A stretch of 64,000 nt of DNA from Phycisphaerales bacterium (GTDB lineage: Bacteria > Planctomycetota > Phycisphaerae > UBA1845 > UTPLA1), in NCBI GenBank assembly GCA_020639075.1, contig JACKHI010000001.1:2108001-2172000 (forward strand). Direction: 5' to 3'. Below are positions 18,127 to 27,733 of this stretch, in pieces. The notes beneath the pieces were generated by a model. It ran no database searches. It saw only the letters and a list, made by a program, of their open reading frames with translations, and was not told where the DNA came from. Every line of letters starts with the position of its first letter. Within the stretch, counting starts at the first letter, position 1. A program made the position numbers and the translations under genes.

Positions 18127-21100
18127 ATGGCATCGAAATTCGTTTACTTCTTCGGCAATGGTAAAGCGGAAGGTCGCGGCGACCAGAAGGCACTGCTTGG
18201 CGGCAAGGGCGCGGGCCTCGCCGAGATGACCAACATCGGCCTGCCCGTCCCCGGCGGCTTCACGATCACGACCGAAGCATGCCGGCTTTACTACGAGCGC
18301 AAGCAGAAGTGGCCCGAAGGTCTCGAAAAGCAGGTGCGCGACAACGTGAAGAAGCTCGAACGCGCCTGCGGAAAGAAGCTCGGCGACAAGAAGGATCCGC
18401 TGCTCGTCTCTGTGCGCTCCGGCGCCGCCGTTTCGATGCCCGGCATGATGGAGACCGTCCTCAACCTCGGTCTCAACGACGCTTCCGTCGAAGGCCTCGC
18501 CAAAGCGACGGACAATCCGCGATTCGCCTGGGACTCGTATCGCCGTTTCATCCAGATGTACTCGACCGTCGTCGTCGGCCTTTCGAAGGACGTGCTCGAA
18601 CACAAGCTCGAGAAGATGAAGGAGTCGCTCGGGATTGAGATCGATTCGCAGATTTCCGCCGACTCGCTTCGCGAACTCTGCGGCGAATTCAAGGACTTCT
18701 TCCGCGACCAGACGGGGCACGAATTCCCGCAGGATCCGTGGGAGCAGCTCGTCGGCGCGATCAACGCCGTTTTCAGCTCGTGGAATGCCGACAAGGCGAT
18801 CAAGTACCGCGAAGTCGAACGCATCTTCGGTCTTCCCGGCACGGGCGTGAATATCGTGCAGATGGTCTACGGCAACATGGGCGAGGACAGCGGCACGGGT
18901 GTCTGCTTCACGCGGGATCCGTCCAGCGGCGAGAACATCTTCTACGGCGATCTCCTCATGAATGCCCAGGGCGAAGATGTCGTCGCGGGTATCCGAACGC
19001 CGATCGGTCTCGATGAACTCAAGACGCTGTCGCCGGCCGCCTACGAACAGCTCTGCGCCGTCCGCGTCATGCTCGAAGTCCACTACAAGGAAATGCAGGA
19101 CCTCGAATTCACGATCGAACGCGGCAAGCTCTACATGCTGCAGTGCCGACGCGGAAAGCGGACGCCGGCCGCCACGTTCAAGATCGCCGTCGATCACGCA
19201 ACGAAGCCGCTGATGAGCAAGTCCGAAGCGGCGAAACTCGTCAAGAAGAAGTACCTCCCCGCCCGCTACGCGACGGCCGCGACGAAGCCCGTCCTCAAGA
19301 AGGAAGAGGCGATCGAGCGCATCACGGCGACGGACATCGAGCGGATCTTCTATCCGATCATCGACCCCAATTTCGATCGGAAGGAACTTGCGAACCGGAA
19401 GCTCGGCGGCGGCATCAATGCCGTTCCGGGCGCGGCGTCGGGCCAGATCGTCTTCAATGCCGCGACGGCCGAGAAGTGGGCGGCCGACGGCAAGAAGGTC
19501 ATCCTCGTCCGCAAGGAGACGAGCCCGGAAGACGTCGGCGGCATGCACGCCGCGCAGGGCATCCTGACGGCGACAGGCGGCAAGACGTCGCACGCCGCTG
19601 TCGTGGCGCGCGGCTGGGGCAAGTGCTGCATCGTCGGTGCGTCGTCCGCCAAGATCAACGAATCGGCCGGCACGCTGAGCTTCGGCGGCCGCGTGCTCAA
19701 GGAAGGCGAAGCGATCACGCTCGACGGATCTGAAGGTGTCGTCTATTCCGGCGACCTGCCGCTGGTCACGCCCGAACTGCCGGAGGAATACTACACGCTC
19801 ATGAACTGGTGCGATGCCAAGCGCCGCCTCAAGGTCCGCACCAATGCGGACACGCCATACGACGCGGAAAACGCGGTCCAGATGGGCGCCGAAGGCATCG
19901 GTCTCTGCCGCACGGAGCACATGTTCTTCGATACCGAGGAACGACGCCGCGCGATTCAAGAGATGATCGTCGCCGACTCGACGGAAGCGCGCCGAACGGC
20001 GCTGGAGAAGCTTCTGCCGTTCCAGCGACAGGACTTCATCGGCATCTTCGAAGCGATGGACGGCCGGCCCGTCACGATCCGCCTCGTCGATCCGCCGCTT
20101 CACGAGTTCGTGCCGCACACGAAGGAAAAGCAGCAGGAACTCGCCGATGATCTGATGGTCGATTTCGAGACCGTCGCAACGCGCGTCGAGCAGCTCAAGG
20201 AATCGAATCCGATGCTCGGCCATCGCGGATGCCGCCTGGCGATCACGTATCCGGAAATCCTGGATATGCAGGTCACGGCAATCATCGAGGCGGCCATCGA
20301 ATGCCGGCGCCGCAACATCAAAGTCTCGCCGGAAATCATGATCCCGCTCTGCATCGACGCCAAGGAACTGAAGATCCTGACGGATCGAACGCGCGACGTC
20401 GCGGACGAAATCATCGCCCGCTCCGGTCTGAAAGTGAAGTATCTCGTCGGCACGATGATCGAGACGCCACGCGCTGCGCTCACCGCCGACAAGATCGCCG
20501 AAGTCGCCGACTTCTTCAGCTTCGGCACCAACGATCTTACGCAGACGGTCATGGCGCTTTCCCGCGACGACGCGGGCCGCTTCCTGCCGGACTACGTCGA
20601 CCAGGCCAAGGCCGCCATCTTCAAGGCCGATCCGTTCCAGACGATCGACGCCGAAGGCGTCGGCATGCTGGTCGACTTCGCGATCGACAAGGCCCGCAAG
20701 ACGAAGAAGGACCTGAAGATCGGCATCTGCGGCGAACACGGCGGCGACGCCGAGAGCGTCCACTTCTGCCATCGGGCGAACATGGACTACGTCAGCTGCT
20801 CGCCCTATCGCGTCCCCATCGCGCGGCTTGCCGCGGCGCAGGCCGTGATCAATGACCAGGCCGGCAAGCGCCCTTCAAAGGCGAAGGCGACACCGGCCCC
20901 GGCTCGCCGCGCGCCGACGAAGACCCAGGCCAAGCGCGTTGCGACCAAGGCGAAGGCCAAGCCCGCGGCGAAGCCGACGACGAAAAAGAAGGCGACAAAG
21001 ACCAAGGCCGCCAAGACGACCAAGACCGCTCGCAAGGCGACGAAATCCCGCAAGCAATCGCCGCCCAGGAGCGTCTCTCGCCCCGTCGCCAAGAAGAAGA

Positions 21101-21144
21101 CGACGAAGCGAGCCGCCGGCAGCCCCGCGACGGTCCGTGCCTGA
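18127..21144 (+). CDS. ppdK: Pyruvate, phosphate dikinase with a histone-H1-like C-terminal tail
   Basis: A 1005-residue enzyme interconverting ATP, pyruvate and phosphate with AMP, PEP and diphosphate. The ATP-grasp domain opens with GGKGAGLAEMTNIGLPVP. The phospho-carrier His489 sits in GGKTSHAAVVARGWGK. The PEP-binding barrel carries GTNDLTQTVMALSRDD and ends GICGEHGGDAESVHFCHR...YVSCSPYRVPIARLAAAQ. That body covers about 910 residues, near the family norm. The last ~93 residues are extra: almost only Lys, Ala, Thr, Arg and Pro (KAKATPAPARR, KKKATKTKAAKT), like histone H1 or Lys-rich planctomycete tails. The open frame is continuous and a terminator follows the stop, so the tail is part of the gene. 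Confidence 0.95.
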   Translation: MASKFVYFFGNGKAEGRGDQKALLGGKGAGLAEMTNIGLPVPGGFTITTEACRLYYERKQKWPEGLEKQVRDNVKKLERACGKKLGDKKDPLLVSVRSGAAVSMPGMMETVLNLGLNDASVEGLAKATDNPRFAWDSYRRFIQMYSTVVVGLSKDVLEHKLEKMKESLGIEIDSQISADSLRELCGEFKDFFRDQTGHEFPQDPWEQLVGAINAVFSSWNADKAIKYREVERIFGLPGTGVNIVQMVYGNMGEDSGTGVCFTRDPSSGENIFYGDLLMNAQGEDVVAGIRTPIGLDELKTLSPAAYEQLCAVRVMLEVHYKEMQDLEFTIERGKLYMLQCRRGKRTPAATFKIAVDHATKPLMSKSEAAKLVKKKYLPARYATAATKPVLKKEEAIERITATDIERIFYPIIDPNFDRKELANRKLGGGINAVPGAASGQIVFNAATAEKWAADGKKVILVRKETSPEDVGGMHAAQGILTATGGKTSHAAVVARGWGKCCIVGASSAKINESAGTLSFGGRVLKEGEAITLDGSEGVVYSGDLPLVTPELPEEYYTLMNWCDAKRRLKVRTNADTPYDAENAVQMGAEGIGLCRTEHMFFDTEERRRAIQEMIVADSTEARRTALEKLLPFQRQDFIGIFEAMDGRPVTIRLVDPPLHEFVPHTKEKQQELADDLMVDFETVATRVEQLKESNPMLGHRGCRLAITYPEILDMQVTAIIEAAIECRRRNIKVSPEIMIPLCIDAKELKILTDRTRDVADEIIARSGLKVKYLVGTMIETPRAALTADKIAEVADFFSFGTNDLTQTVMALSRDDAGRFLPDYVDQAKAAIFKADPFQTIDAEGVGMLVDFAIDKARKTKKDLKIGICGEHGGDAESVHFCHRANMDYVSCSPYRVPIARLAAAQAVINDQAGKRPSKAKATPAPARRAPTKTQAKRVATKAKAKPAAKPTTKKKATKTKAAKTTKTARKATKSRKQSPPRSVSRPVAKKKTTKRAAGSPATVRA

Positions 21145-21190
21145 GTCGGGCATCGCGACGACGTTTGCAGCCACTTCTTGAATTCCAACG

Positions 21191-21219
21191 CCCCGGGCGC
21201 CGACGCCCGGGGCTTTTTC
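21191..21219 (+). terminator. Intrinsic terminator after ppdK
   Basis: GCCCCGGGCG and CGCCCGGGGC form a perfect 10-bp stem with loop CCGA, followed by TTTTT. It lies 47 bases after the ppdK stop on the same strand. Confidence 0.92.
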
Positions 21220-21320
21220 ATGCGCGGCGAAACTCGCCGCGCCGCCGCGATCCCGTTAGACTTTCGAGCCTGTCGAAGTTTGTTTTCACGCACTCTGCTT
21301 AAGAATGGAATCCGAATCCG

Positions 21321-23090
21321 ATGGCTGGACGCCGATTTCTCGTCACGGGGGCCCTGCCCTACTCGAACAACCGCCTGCACGTCGGTCACATCGCCGGCGC
21401 GTACCTGCCGGCGGACATCTACGTGCGCTACCTTCGCTCGAACGGCGACGACGTCCGCTTCATTTGCGGCAGCGACGACAACGGCGTCGCAATCGCGATT
21501 CAGGCAATGAAGGAGGGTACGACACCCGCAGCGATTTGCGCTAAATACAATGCACTGCAAAAGGAAGCTTTTGCCGGACTCGGGATCCGTTTCGACGTAT
21601 ACGGCGGAACGCACCATCCTGACTACGTCGACATCCATAACCGCATGAGTCAGGATTTCTTCAAGGCGATCAACGACAACGGCCACTTCGTCAAGAAGAA
21701 GAGCGAGCAGCTTTACGATGCGCAGGCGGACCAGTTCTTGCCGGATCGCTACGTCAAGGGCACGTGCTATCACAAACTCGACGACGGTACGACTTGCGGA
21801 AACCCTGAGGCCTATGGAGATCAGTGCGAGCAATGCGGCAATACGATCGACGCCCTGCAACTGGTCAATCCCGTCAGCACGATCACAAATACAACGCCGG
21901 AGAGGCGCGAAACGACGCACTGGTATCTGAAGCTCGGTAAGTTCCAGGGGATGCTCGCCGACTGGTTCAGCATCACGTCGCTGGACTGGCGACCGACTGT
22001 CACGAACTTCTGCCTCGGTTCGATCAAGAAGGGTCTGCCCGAACGCGCGATGACGCGCGACCTGACGTGGGGCGTGCCCGTCCCGCTGGATGATCCCGAC
22101 GCGGCCGGAAAAGTGCTCTTTGTCTGGTTCGACGCGCCGATCGGTTACGTCAGCTTCACGGCCGCGCTGGCCGAGCAGAATGGCGGCGACTGGCAGGAGT
22201 ACAAACAATGGTGGCAGGACCCCGACTGCAAAATCGTCCACTTCATCGGCGAGGACAACATCGTATTCCATGCGCTGATCTGGCCGGCGATGCTGCTCGG
22301 AACGCAATACACGGCGGACGAGATTGAGAAATTCGGCGCCGCCTACAAACCTCGTGAAGAAGCCGGCTACTACCAGTTGCCGCACAACGTCGTCGCGAAT
22401 TCCTTCCTGAACATCAAGTTCCCGGGCAAGGAGGAAGAGAAAATCAGCAAGTCGCGGGGCACGGCCGTTTGGATTGACGAGTATCTCCATTCTTTCGATC
22501 CCGATCCACTCCGTTACTACCTCACGGTCATCGCACCAGAGAACCAGCGTGCAGCCTGGAGCTTCGACGACTTTGTCGAGCGCAACAACAACGAACTGAT
22601 CGCCACGCTCGGTAACTTCATCAACCGCTGGCAGAAAATCGTCACGGAGCACTTCGATCGCAAAGTGCCTGACAACGCGAAAGCCGAAGACCTCGAACGC
22701 GAACTGCTCGAAACGATTCGCGCCGTGCCCGACGCCGTTGCCGAGGACATCGAGGCGACGCGCTTCAAGTCCGCCCTCGGCCGGATCATGGACGCCTTCC
22801 GCGCGTGCAATCGGTACATCGACGAGCGCGAACCGTGGAAGACGCGAAAGACCGACGTTGAGCGCACGGCGGCGACGGTCCACACGTGCATCCAGGCCGT
22901 CCGCACGCTGGGCGTCGTGATGGAGCCCTTCCTGCCGTTCGCCGCGGAGAAGATCCGCGTGTCGCTGGGCGTCGATGCAAGCGCCTGGACGTGGCCGCAA
23001 GCGACGGACGCACTGCCCATCGGCCACGCACTCGGCGATGCGCCGGATGTGCTGTTCCGCAAGCTGGATATGAAGGAGTTTGCGGAGTAG
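21321..23090 (+). CDS. metG: Methionyl-tRNA synthetase
   Basis: A 589-residue class I aminoacyl-tRNA synthetase charging tRNA-Met. The HIGH-type motif is HVGH at 20-23 and the KMSKS motif is KISKS at 374-378. The insert near residue 150 has CYHK...TCGNPEAYGDQCEQCGN, a zinc-knuckle pattern of the MetRS1 class. The anticodon-binding helical domain fills residues 400-560. The C-terminal tRNA-binding (EMAP-like) dimerisation domain of long MetRS forms is absent. The gene is preceded by the ppdK terminator and followed by a long repeat-rich gap. Confidence 0.97.
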   Translation: MAGRRFLVTGALPYSNNRLHVGHIAGAYLPADIYVRYLRSNGDDVRFICGSDDNGVAIAIQAMKEGTTPAAICAKYNALQKEAFAGLGIRFDVYGGTHHPDYVDIHNRMSQDFFKAINDNGHFVKKKSEQLYDAQADQFLPDRYVKGTCYHKLDDGTTCGNPEAYGDQCEQCGNTIDALQLVNPVSTITNTTPERRETTHWYLKLGKFQGMLADWFSITSLDWRPTVTNFCLGSIKKGLPERAMTRDLTWGVPVPLDDPDAAGKVLFVWFDAPIGYVSFTAALAEQNGGDWQEYKQWWQDPDCKIVHFIGEDNIVFHALIWPAMLLGTQYTADEIEKFGAAYKPREEAGYYQLPHNVVANSFLNIKFPGKEEEKISKSRGTAVWIDEYLHSFDPDPLRYYLTVIAPENQRAAWSFDDFVERNNNELIATLGNFINRWQKIVTEHFDRKVPDNAKAEDLERELLETIRAVPDAVAEDIEATRFKSALGRIMDAFRACNRYIDEREPWKTRKTDVERTAATVHTCIQAVRTLGVVMEPFLPFAAEKIRVSLGVDASAWTWPQATDALPIGHALGDAPDVLFRKLDMKEFAE

Positions 23091-23886
23091 GACGCGTCGA
23101 TGCGCGTTGTGTGGGGTTTCTTTTCTGCCGGAATTTTCGATTTGTTGATCGCGTGATTTCGTGATTTGGTGATTGCTTGGCGCAAAATTGTCGTCGGCGC
23201 TTTGCGCTGCGGGCGATTGTTGTTTGCACGAGCGATTGCACGACGCAAGTGTTTTCGCCGCATGGCAATGTGCGATTTTTTGCGCCATTTCGCCGGTTTC
23301 GCGCCCCCCGCAAACTGGCGCAAATTGTGCAAAATCGGCGGAGCGATGTGACGCGCGGAGTCCCAGGCCGGATTGCTGAGTGCGTGCAACATGGCATTGG
23401 GGGAACTTGATCGGTGTTTCGCGTGGGTTGCGGATTTGGCGGGTGATCGCGTTGGCCCGAATTTCGTCGTGCAGTCGTCATGTTCTGACGGCTGGTGCAG
23501 GTGTCACTTGTCGCCCGCGGTAATTGCATTGGGCAGTGATGCGGCTCGGCTTTATGGACAAACGAACGGCGGGTTCGCGAATTGGGCGCTGTCGCGACTG
23601 CGCTGAGTGCCGTTCGCACCGGATGTACTGGGTTGTCGGCGCAGTCGGGAAAATGCCAGGCGCTTGTCCGCGCGATCGGCGCTGCTGGTTGCCGCTGTGC
23701 ATTCGCAGGTGTCAAGGGGGCGGCTGCCCCCTTAACGATCCCCCGCTGTTGGCGAGAGCGGAACGCACTCCCTAATGGTGGGGTAGGACACGCACCGATG
23801 CGGGCCGGCGGCGGCATAGGTCGAACAACCACTCCGCGCCCTCGCCACTGGAAGGCGGCTGCAAGCCGCTCCTCAGGGTAGTGCCC
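23091..23886. other. Repeat-bearing gap at the left edge of the accessory island
   Basis: About 800 bases with no recognisable gene. It includes short reiterated words (GTGATTT three times near 23150-23175; GCGCAAA near 23179 and 23327), one copy of the 60-bp palindromic element, and a GCGGCT/AGCCGC hairpin near 23862-23876 like those in the arrays further right. Confidence 0.5.
23700..23761 (-). repeat. Palindromic repeat element, copy 1 (inverted relative to copies 2 and 3)
   Basis: Read on the minus strand it runs CTCTCGCCAACAGCGGGGGA, then TCGTTAAGGGGGCAGCC, GCCCCCTTGACAC and CTGCGAATG. The core AAGGGGGC/GCCCCCTT is a perfect 8-bp stem around 4 bases. It matches copies 2 and 3 closely over about 60 bases. 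Its CTCTCGCC end points toward the KAP gene. Confidence 0.85.
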
Positions 23887-26022
23887 TCACCCAACATCAA
23901 GTTCGCTGGGCGTTTCTGTGTCCGCCGGGAGTCGCGAGATCAATTCGTCGATCTTTTCTTCGATGAGAGTGTGCTTCCAATGCTCTTGGCACTCCTTAAG
24001 TTTATCTAGATGCGTGTTGGTCAACTTGCCCATCGCCTCATCCAAACTTGATAGCGGGCGGGGATGTTCGAGCCCCCTCATTATGGATAGGGGAACCCAC
24101 TCGTCATGGGCGTCTGGCGAGGTTTCAGCTAGTATCTCTAATCCGAAATCGATGCTGAGATACGCGACCCATCTCTCGACCTTGCGACCAGAGGCACTGA
24201 GCGATGGAGCGTCGAATTCCAACTTCACCAGTTGCTCGGCTCGCACCCTCGCCGCACCGAGGAGCGACTGCGCGGCACTCAACTCGCCGGAACTTGGCTT
24301 CGCCCTCTCCCGGAATTCGACATACCGGTCGTAGAGTATGTCCAAGAGAAGCAAACACCCGTCCGGTGCATTAATCGCCCCCAGTATTTCGTTCCAATAG
24401 TATGTCCACTCCGTTGCACCACCAAGCCCGTTGAGCAACCCCCGCACGGGCTCCTGAAGCGCGCGGGGCGAAAGCACATCATCGCTCTCACGCGAAAACA
24501 CCTCCCGCCCGCACTCAGATAACAAGCCAAGCACAACTGGTAATGCAATCGATTTGGCATCGCCGTAGGCATGTAAGTCTCTGCTCACCCGTTCGATGAG
24601 GCTCGCCGTCTTACCTGACGCAACCCATTCTCCGAATTTGCAGCGGACGATTTCTTGCCGGGTGGCGGGTGGAGATTTGAGGAGGTCGGCTCTGAATGCA
24701 AGGAACACGTCGCGAGGAATGTCGGTTATGCGAGCCCTCATTTGGAAGTAATAGGGGCGATGGTCGGCGTTCTTGGGATGGGTTCTCAGGCCGTTCTGAC
24801 TCATTGGAATGCTAGGAAGCAAAGTGTAGCAGAGCGGACGCAATAGGCGTCCTGCGCTCGCAATCGCAACGTCATCATCGAGGTTATCATCAGTTACCTT
24901 AGCCACATGAGCGTCAAGTTCTGAGCTGTTGTTCGGCTCTGCGAACGGAAAGCTGGTCTCGAAGAAAACTTGCTGTCTGGCATGAAGCGACCTCCAGACC
25001 CGGGGGTACAATTCGTGGATAGCGTCGATGATCAGTAGATAAGGGCGGTATACATTGTCGTCCCCGCCCACGGCGATGAAATGTGTCGCGAATCGGCATG
25101 CTAGTCGAATCAGGTCCCGAGGATTCTCCGCTACGCCCGCGACGATCCGGACGGCTGCGAGCCAACCGTCGATGAAGTCCGCATCGGGATCGGGACGCAA
25201 TGCCTCGGGCATACGCCGTGAAAGCTCGTCGGCGAGGAAGCGTTGTCTCGCTTCGAGTTCCAATGGCTCTAGCGGCAGGACGACAGGAATTATCTTCTCA
25301 ACAAAGGCAGGAGCGCCCGCAATTTCGAGGATCTGTTTTTCAAGCAGGGCACGTTCGAAACAACATATGATGAGGCAGGCTCCCAATTGCCGAAGGTCTC
25401 GGATAAACGAGAGGCATTGACGAGCCTCGCTGGCGGTGCAGCGATCAAGATCATCGATCAACAAGACAAGCTTGATTTCCTTCTTCCTCAAGATCCGACT
25501 AATGGCGCTTAGCGACTCCTCTTTTTCGTCGGCTTGGAACAGCTCGTCGAATTCGTAGCTTACCCCGCTCTTGGCGAGCACAGCAGTTGAGACCGCCTTC
25601 CGCGTAAGGCCCTTCAGGATTGACTCCAACTGCTTGGCCGACTTGCTTTGTGCCGCCATCCTGCATGCTCGCTTTACCCCTCTTGAGTCTTCGACGAGCG
25701 AGCGTCGAATTGCAGCATTGATCCCTGTGAACATCTCGACCGCAAGGCTCTCGAACGCGTGGCCTTGCCACGCCGAGACCTTTACGCACACGTAGCCCTG
25801 AGGTCGTAGCAAACCAAGGGCCTTCTCCGCAACCCAGGTCTTGCCGCTGCCCCAGCGCCCGTCGATTCCGATCACCGGACTCGGGATGGCGGGTGCCTTT
25901 TGCAGCGCGTAATCACACAGTATCCGGGCGAGGTACTCGCGGTGGAATGAGTCATCCCTCGAAAGGTCTTCTTCCGGGTAGGGCAGCGTTGGTTCGGCCG
26001 CTGCATTCTTTTTCGATGTCAT
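23887..26022 (-). CDS. KAP-family P-loop NTPase
   Basis: A 711-residue NTPase. Walker A is GRWGSGKT at 55-62 and Walker B is LVLLIDDLDR at 185-194, with the paired Asp and following Arg typical of KAP/STAND-type ATPases. ENPRDLIRLACRF near 300 resembles the sensor region. The C-terminal half is not recognised and is mostly helical. Unlike many KAP proteins there is no transmembrane insert between Walker A and B. The ATG at 26022 has GGGGG 6 bases upstream; a TTG at 26034 is less likely. The gene is framed by inverted repeat copies at 23700 and 26213. KAP NTPases occur in anti-phage and membrane-associated systems; no partner gene is adjacent, so its function is open. Confidence 0.85.
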   Translation of the reverse strand: MTSKKNAAAEPTLPYPEEDLSRDDSFHREYLARILCDYALQKAPAIPSPVIGIDGRWGSGKTWVAEKALGLLRPQGYVCVKVSAWQGHAFESLAVEMFTGINAAIRRSLVEDSRGVKRACRMAAQSKSAKQLESILKGLTRKAVSTAVLAKSGVSYEFDELFQADEKEESLSAISRILRKKEIKLVLLIDDLDRCTASEARQCLSFIRDLRQLGACLIICCFERALLEKQILEIAGAPAFVEKIIPVVLPLEPLELEARQRFLADELSRRMPEALRPDPDADFIDGWLAAVRIVAGVAENPRDLIRLACRFATHFIAVGGDDNVYRPYLLIIDAIHELYPRVWRSLHARQQVFFETSFPFAEPNNSSELDAHVAKVTDDNLDDDVAIASAGRLLRPLCYTLLPSIPMSQNGLRTHPKNADHRPYYFQMRARITDIPRDVFLAFRADLLKSPPATRQEIVRCKFGEWVASGKTASLIERVSRDLHAYGDAKSIALPVVLGLLSECGREVFSRESDDVLSPRALQEPVRGLLNGLGGATEWTYYWNEILGAINAPDGCLLLLDILYDRYVEFRERAKPSSGELSAAQSLLGAARVRAEQLVKLEFDAPSLSASGRKVERWVAYLSIDFGLEILAETSPDAHDEWVPLSIMRGLEHPRPLSSLDEAMGKLTNTHLDKLKECQEHWKHTLIEEKIDELISRLPADTETPSELDVG

Positions 26023-26212
26023 TATGGCCCCCAAAGAACTGGATGGGTCGTGTCACCACGAGAGGCGTCTCTGTTGCCAGCCGCCATCTCGACGGCGTGC
26101 CAATCGTGGCCTTGTTTGCCAGTGAATCGGCCGCGAAGAGAACGCCCGATCGCAGCTGCGACGCTAGCCGCGTCGGGGCATCCCAAGATATCAATATAAC
26201 AGATTTCTCGCT

Positions 26213-26275
26213 CGCACTCGCCATCAGCGGGGGATCGTTAAGGGGGCAGCCGCCCCCTTGACATTCGCGAATGCA
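26213..26275 (+). repeat. Palindromic repeat element, copy 2, in the gap 26023-26539
   Basis: It reads CTCGCCATCAGCGGGGGATC, then GTTAAGGGGGCAGCC, GCCCCCTTGAC and ATTCGCGAATGCAG. The core stem AAGGGGGC/GCCCCCTT (26240-26259) is perfect, and ATTCGCGAAT is a second palindrome. Relative to copy 1 it is inverted, so the two frame the KAP gene with matching inner and outer ends. Nothing else is recognisable in this 517-base gap. Confidence 0.88.
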
Positions 26276-26539
26276 GATCCGATTGGAGAATAAGCCCGCA
26301 GTCGAAGAAATGCACATCGGCCGCGCGGCGGCAAACTGTTGGCTTGCCGGACGCAGGCATTGTCGCTGGCGGATGGTCGTCGGCAATCGGAGGGCGACGG
26401 GCGGCTGGATTTCGCGGCGATCACTCCGTGGTCCGGGCTACGCTGGTACCGCTTCCTGACGGGCGCGGCTCTGTTCGGTTGCTCGCAGTGATTCCCGTCG
26501 CGCTGTTTCGGGCACTGTATCGCCCCGGCCCAATGCGCC

Positions 26540-27316
26540 TCAAGCCAACCCAAGCGCCGCCTTTTGACTTCTTGACGTTTTGATATTTTGACTTTTCGCC
26601 GCGGTCCCACGCGCGTCCGAGCGTTCGCTGGTTGCGACACTGCTTGAGAGCAGTGGCACCCGCGCATCGGGCCCCGCGGCACTTTTGCCGATGTTCACCA
26701 GCAGCGTCGCGCTCAGTGCGCTCGTTTTCTGGCCGCGCTGCGACTGCACCGAATACTGCACATTCTCAATCCCCGCCGGCAGCGTCTCGTCGACGAACTG
26801 CTTTTTCCCCGCCGTGCCCAGCAGCGTAAACGCCGACTCGCCCGGCAGCTTGCGGCGGATGACATACGTCGTCCCGCCGACGCCCGCGGGGTGGGCGGCC
26901 TTCCACGTCAGCGTCAGGGCGCCGGTCGCTGCCGTCAGCGTGGCACTCAGTCGCGTCGGCCTGCCCGGCGGCGACATCGGCGACGGTGTCGCGGGCGGCG
27001 CCACGCGGGCGGTCGCATAGACCTTCGCCGGGGCCGCCTGCAATTCGGCGAAGGCTCGAATGCTGCGACACGCGTCACCCGCCTGGGTTCGCAGCAGTCG
27101 CATGATCGCCTCGACCTCGCGCGTGGCGACTTCGTACCGCTGCAGTGCCTCGGCCTGATCGATGAGCAGCGTGTGGGCCTTCTCCGTCGTCGCGGCGAAC
27201 GCGAGCGCCTGTTCCTTGGTCAGACCGATCTCGCCGTAGGCATCGACGAAACCGCTCTGATGCGATTCGCACCATTCGAGGAAATCGCTGCGGGGGGAAG
27301 TTGGATACGCGCTCAT
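26540..27316 (-). CDS. Fibronectin type III domain protein
   Basis: A 258-residue protein without a clear signal peptide. Residues 1-105 look helical (KEQALAFAATTEKAHTLLIDQAEALQRY). Residues 115-215 form one fibronectin III-like beta domain (PTRLSATLTAATGALTLTWKA, TTYVIRRKLPGESAF, YSVQSQRGQKTSAL). The tail is low-complexity and basic. Similar helical-plus-FnIII proteins occur in planctomycetes, but I know of no function. ATG start with no strong ribosome site. It stands alone in the accessory island. Confidence 0.65.
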   Translation of the reverse strand: MSAYPTSPRSDFLEWCESHQSGFVDAYGEIGLTKEQALAFAATTEKAHTLLIDQAEALQRYEVATREVEAIMRLLRTQAGDACRSIRAFAELQAAPAKVYATARVAPPATPSPMSPPGRPTRLSATLTAATGALTLTWKAAHPAGVGGTTYVIRRKLPGESAFTLLGTAGKKQFVDETLPAGIENVQYSVQSQRGQKTSALSATLLVNIGKSAAGPDARVPLLSSSVATSERSDARGTAAKSQNIKTSRSQKAALGLA

Positions 27317-27733
27317 GCTCGGGCTCGCTTCGCTCGCTAGGGATCAAGGGTCCGAGGGATCCAGGGATCGAGGGGACTCGCCGCACCACGCCGACGGGCC
27401 CATTCACAGACGTCGACTCGGTTCGAATGGATGCGGAGCTTTGCTAATGAGCGAATTTCATTGGCATTCGGCCAATTCCGCGCAGAATGCGACGGATTGG
27501 GATGCAATTTGATCGAATACTCGGCCAATGCGTCGATTTCTGTTGGGTTTCGATCGATAGCTCGTGAGGTTCGAGCAATTGGGAGCGGGAATCGGCGGCT
27601 TCGGACCAGATTCGAGTGTGATTGCAGCAGTATCATTCGTCGATGCGCCGCGAACTGCCTCGGGCATGCTTCGCCCGCAATAAGCGGCGAGCGCCTCTGT
27701 CGAGAAGAGCTTACGATGGCCGAAGGCCGACTC
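27317..27733. other. Intergenic gap, no gene recognised
   Basis: About 420 bases, AT-richer than neighbouring coding DNA (runs such as GAATTTCATTGGCATTCGG). Short open frames exist on both strands but none has domain features or a ribosome site. It lies upstream of the FnIII gene and downstream of the membrane-protein gene, both on the minus strand. Confidence 0.4.

Noticed and set aside
18085..20772. Very long open frame antisense to ppdK
   Set aside because: It is the mirror of a high-GC coding frame, gives a low-complexity Arg/Asp/Ala/Leu-rich product without domain motifs, and the sense strand encodes an unmistakable PPDK.
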